From NCBI GenBank assembly GCA_031284765.1, contig JAITXK010000149.1:1-8137 (forward strand): a DNA stretch of 8,137 nucleotides, read 5' to 3'. The position numbers and the translations under genes are program-made. The DNA comes from Candidatus Symbiothrix sp. (lineage in GTDB: Bacteria > Bacteroidota > Bacteroidia > Bacteroidales > Azobacteroidaceae). The notes beneath the pieces are model-generated. The model saw nothing but the letters and a program-made list of their open reading frames with translations, was not told the DNA's origin and searched no databases. Shown here in pieces: positions 6,210-8,137 of the stretch; positions within the stretch are counted from its first letter, which is position 1, and the number at the start of each line of letters is the position of its first letter.

Positions 6210-7832
6210 TTATTTTAAATCTTTTTGTTCTAACCAATTGCCTTTTTGTTTCACAATCTCGCGTAAAAAATGTTCGTCCCATTTCGGACGGTTCGGATAT
6301 TGAGAGCCGCCGTAACTGTTTTTAATAAACTGTCCGTTGTCTTCTTTTTTAACCACGCCATCCATGTATTTTACGATTAAATATTCTCCCAGTTTCTTCC
6401 ATTGTTCGTGTGTGATTTGCGCCATTTGACTGCTGTAGCCGGTTAAGAAAGCCACGGGGTCTGCTTCATTCAGCACTGCGGGTTCGATATTCGCTTGCAG
6501 GGTTATCAAATCCTTTTCGATTTGGTCTTGCAAGGGTTTCACGTCTTCAATTATTTGATTGTAGCGCGCATAAGCCATATTGGCCACCCAGTTATGTACC
6601 CAGAAAGCAGATTCCCACGAGAAAGTAGTAAAATCGGCCGTGCCCGTAGCATAACATGGCGGGATTTTCGTGATGCAGGCATACATCGGCGTGTACACCG
6701 TGAAACGGGCATCATCCACACCGAACCACAGCACACCGCCAACCGCATCGGGAAGCGAACTGCGCATCTGTCCCACAAATGTAAAAGCCGTTTGTTGGGT
6801 TGAAATCGGGCGTTCAAAGCCGTATTTCTTGCCGTCCAATTCAAACGCCAAGGGATGAAAGCGGTAGGGTGAATGGAAAGGTCCGGCGGCAATATCTTGG
6901 GTCGGGTCAAACACCGTGCCTTCGTAATGGTCGCGCATCATATCCATTACATTCTTGACGCTCAACAGTTTATTGGGTTTCACATATAACGGCATCGGTT
7001 CAGGCGTTTCGCCTAAGATGTAAGGAAGCCACTCTTGCCCGTTGTCGGTATATTGATTGAAAAAGCTCCAAACACGGGCTTCGCAGAAACGCAATCCGCC
7101 CCAATCCAAGGGATTATAGGCATTAGCAAAGCTGAAATCTTTGTCCGCACCTTTGTAATAGCCTTTCTTTTTGGCAAACGAAATCACGTCTTTGGCATAC
7201 AGACAGTTTTCCTTATCATTCAACGGAAATTGGTGGATGCGCGACTGATTGGCATGCGCTGCAATACAATCCTCGGGAATGCGGACGGCTACCCAGACGG
7301 CGCCTTTGTTGCCCACGCCCTTGCCGACCATCTCCATAATCCAAACTTCGTTTTTATCAACAATCGAAAACGACTCGCCTTCGCTGCAATAGCCGTATTT
7401 TTCGACCAAACCGGTCATCACCCGAATGGCTTCACGGGCGGTTTTGGCCCGTTGCAAAGCGATATAAATCAAACTGCCGTAATCCATGATGGCGGTAGAA
7501 TCGGACAATTCTTCGCGACCGCCGAAAGTGGTTTCTCCGATGCAAAGTTGGTGTTCATTCATATTTCCGACAACGTTATAGGTTTCCGCTGCTTGCGCAA
7601 TTTGTCCCAGATACTTGCCGCTATCCCATTCACGGACTTCCAACAGCGTTCCCGCCGGATATTTTGCCGCCGGATAATGATATAACTCACCGTACATGGC
7701 ATACGAATCAGCGGAATAGGTAACCATGGTGGAACCGTCGGCCGATGCCTTTTTCCCCACCAATAAATTGGTACACGCCCACGTTTGGGGCATTGCAGTC
7801 AGTAATAATAAACTGAAAAATGTTTTTTTCAT
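6210..7832 (-). CDS. Exported C69-family dipeptidase (Ntn-hydrolase)
   Basis: This peptidase family C69 (formerly U34) protein hydrolyses dipeptides or short peptides using an N-terminal cysteine nucleophile. The 540-residue protein starts with a signal peptide (MKKTFFSLLLLTAMPQTWA, 1-19). It continues directly with CTNLLVGKKASADGSTM, the typical C69 amino terminus, making Cys20 the predicted nucleophile. GNMNEHQLCIGETTFGG (89-105) is the second conserved block. The length is close to that of other exported Bacteroidales members. Cutting after Ala19 would expose Cys20 as the new N-terminus, so export and activation may be one step; the mature enzyme would be periplasmic or outside the cell. 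TWAC is a poor lipobox because position -3 is Thr, and lipidation would block the nucleophile. The gene is first in an operon with the phosphohexomutase, and its own -7 element lies about 23 nt upstream. The start is fixed by the signal peptide. Substrate specificity is unknown. Confidence 0.92.
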   Translation of the reverse strand: MKKTFFSLLLLTAMPQTWACTNLLVGKKASADGSTMVTYSADSYAMYGELYHYPAAKYPAGTLLEVREWDSGKYLGQIAQAAETYNVVGNMNEHQLCIGETTFGGREELSDSTAIMDYGSLIYIALQRAKTAREAIRVMTGLVEKYGYCSEGESFSIVDKNEVWIMEMVGKGVGNKGAVWVAVRIPEDCIAAHANQSRIHQFPLNDKENCLYAKDVISFAKKKGYYKGADKDFSFANAYNPLDWGGLRFCEARVWSFFNQYTDNGQEWLPYILGETPEPMPLYVKPNKLLSVKNVMDMMRDHYEGTVFDPTQDIAAGPFHSPYRFHPLAFELDGKKYGFERPISTQQTAFTFVGQMRSSLPDAVGGVLWFGVDDARFTVYTPMYACITKIPPCYATGTADFTTFSWESAFWVHNWVANMAYARYNQIIEDVKPLQDQIEKDLITLQANIEPAVLNEADPVAFLTGYSSQMAQITHEQWKKLGEYLIVKYMDGVVKKEDNGQFIKNSYGGSQYPNRPKWDEHFLREIVKQKGNWLEQKDLK

Positions 7833-7855
7833 CTGTGTATAATTTCAAAATCAAG

Positions 7856-7863
7856 CAAAGGTA
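7856..7863 (-). promoter_or_regulatory. Bacteroidota -7 promoter element of the dipeptidase-phosphohexomutase operon
   Basis: On the minus strand this reads TACCTTTG, an exact TAnnTTTG match ending 23 nt before the dipeptidase ATG, much like the arrangement at the regulator gene. No convincing TTTG is visible 19-21 nt further upstream, where the DNA is an A/T-rich tract (7866-7890). The leader lacks a strong Shine-Dalgarno sequence. Confidence 0.55.
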
Positions 7864-7951
7864 CACATTTTTTGACTAATTATTTTTTTTGAGGGCTAAA
7901 ATATTATTGTAGTACAAACAAAAAGCGACGATATTTCTTATGAAAATCATA

Positions 7952-7984
7952 AAAGGCTGACCCTTATTCCAAGAATCAGCCTTT
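7952..7984 (-). terminator. Intrinsic terminator hairpin downstream of the right-edge gene
   Basis: A perfect 9-bp inverted repeat, AAAGGCTGA (7952-7960) with TCAGCCTTT (7976-7984), encloses a 15-nt loop. On the minus strand the stem runs into a T-rich tract (TTTTATGATTTT), and it lies about 45 nt after the stop of the right-edge gene. On the plus strand it is also followed by TTTATTTT, so it could work in both directions. It separates the right-edge gene from the downstream dipeptidase operon promoter. Confidence 0.8.
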
Positions 7985-7995
7985 ATTTTCAAGAG

Positions 7996-8017
7996 GTAGT
8001 GAGACATCACCCACTAC
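7996..8017 (-). repeat. Small inverted repeat in the 3' untranslated region of the right-edge gene
   Basis: GTAGTG (7996-8001) pairs with CACTAC (8012-8017) across a 10-nt loop. It lies 12 nt after the stop codon of the right-edge gene and before the stronger terminator hairpin. It has no T-tract, so it is not a terminator by itself. It may protect the 3' end of the transcript or be incidental. Confidence 0.3.
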
Positions 8018-8029
8018 TACGGCATCACA

Positions 8030-8137
8030 TCAATACACCTGCGCCGCCAGTCGTTTATACCCATTCAAACGCCACAAAGCATTTTCCTGCGTTACCTTGA
8101 ACAATTCCGCCGCTTCGGCAGGATACTGTTTGGTCAA
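8030..8137 (-). CDS. C-terminal fragment (35 residues) of an unidentified protein, cut by the window edge
   Basis: Reading leftward from the right edge, one frame stays open for 35 codons and ends in TGA at 8032-8030. The peptide runs LTKQYPAEAAELFKVTQE, then NALWRLNGYKRLAAQVY. It is Ala/Glu/Lys-rich, looks like an amphipathic helical tail, and is followed by a good terminator, as expected for a real gene end. The P-x-x-A-x-x-L-F ... Y-x-x-L-A pattern vaguely recalls C-termini of large pyruvate:ferredoxin oxidoreductases, but this is too short to assign. A second minus frame is also open for about 26 codons but gives a less protein-like sequence. Confidence 0.6.
   Translation of the reverse strand: MTKQYPAEAAELFKVTQENALWRLNGYKRLAAQVY

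Noticed and set aside
6208..6282. Longer start for the phosphohexomutase at 6282, adding 25 residues
   Set aside because: The extension lies inside the end of the dipeptidase gene in another frame and does not resemble the family. The ATG at 6207 gives a normal family N-terminus and tight operon spacing.
7035..7685. 216-codon open frame on the + strand
   Set aside because: It is antisense to the well-supported C69 dipeptidase and has no domain signal or promoter.
7770..7784. Lipobox (TWAC) in the dipeptidase
   Set aside because: Position -3 is Thr rather than the usual Leu, and lipidation of Cys20 would block the predicted catalytic nucleophile.
1..8137. CRISPR array, tRNA, rRNA or transposase
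   Set aside because: No spaced repeat array, cloverleaf-like sequence, rRNA-like conserved block or transposase motif was seen on either strand.

Overview
The window looks like chromosomal DNA from a member of the Bacteroidota, most likely a Bacteroidales of the Porphyromonadaceae/Dysgonomonadaceae/Paludibacter type. The evidence is a C-terminal type IX secretion (T9SS) sorting domain on the first protein, exact matches to the Bacteroidota -7 promoter element TAnnTTTG shortly upstream of two start codons, A-rich leaders without strong Shine-Dalgarno sequences, and a periplasmic C69 dipeptidase. The genus is inference; no rRNA or other marker is present.

Layout, left to right. (1) Positions 1-1716, + strand: the 3' part of a secreted CotH-kinase-family protein, open at the left edge, ending in an Ig-like region, a proline linker and a T9SS tail. 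(2) Positions 1717-1827: a short intergenic region with three copies of AAATGTAT abutting a -7 element. (3) Positions 1828-4350, + strand: an 840-residue membrane-spanning regulator with a signal peptide, a LamG-like/kelch-propeller extracytoplasmic half, one transmembrane helix, and a cytoplasmic SARP-like winged helix plus BTAD-like helical domain. (4) Positions 4351-4458: a convergent gap with no recognisable hairpin terminator and one orphan promoter-like element. (5) Positions 7832 down to 4459, - strand: a two-gene operon of an exported C69 dipeptidase followed after 2 nt by an alpha-phosphohexomutase. (6) Positions 7833-8137: the operon promoter, a hairpin terminator, and the last 35 codons of another - strand gene entering from the right edge.

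The most interesting object is the membrane-anchored SARP-type regulator. Its architecture implies a one-component signal transducer that senses something outside the cytoplasmic membrane and acts on DNA without a kinase or receiver domain. Its own promoter carries direct repeats, two of them 11 bp apart. That is the spacing known for SARP operators, so autoregulation can be proposed. The adjacent T9SS-exported CotH kinase-like protein is a possible target or partner, but only adjacency supports this.

The right half is ordinary metabolism (peptide hydrolysis, hexose-phosphate interconversion) and is visibly more G+C-rich than the regulator gene.
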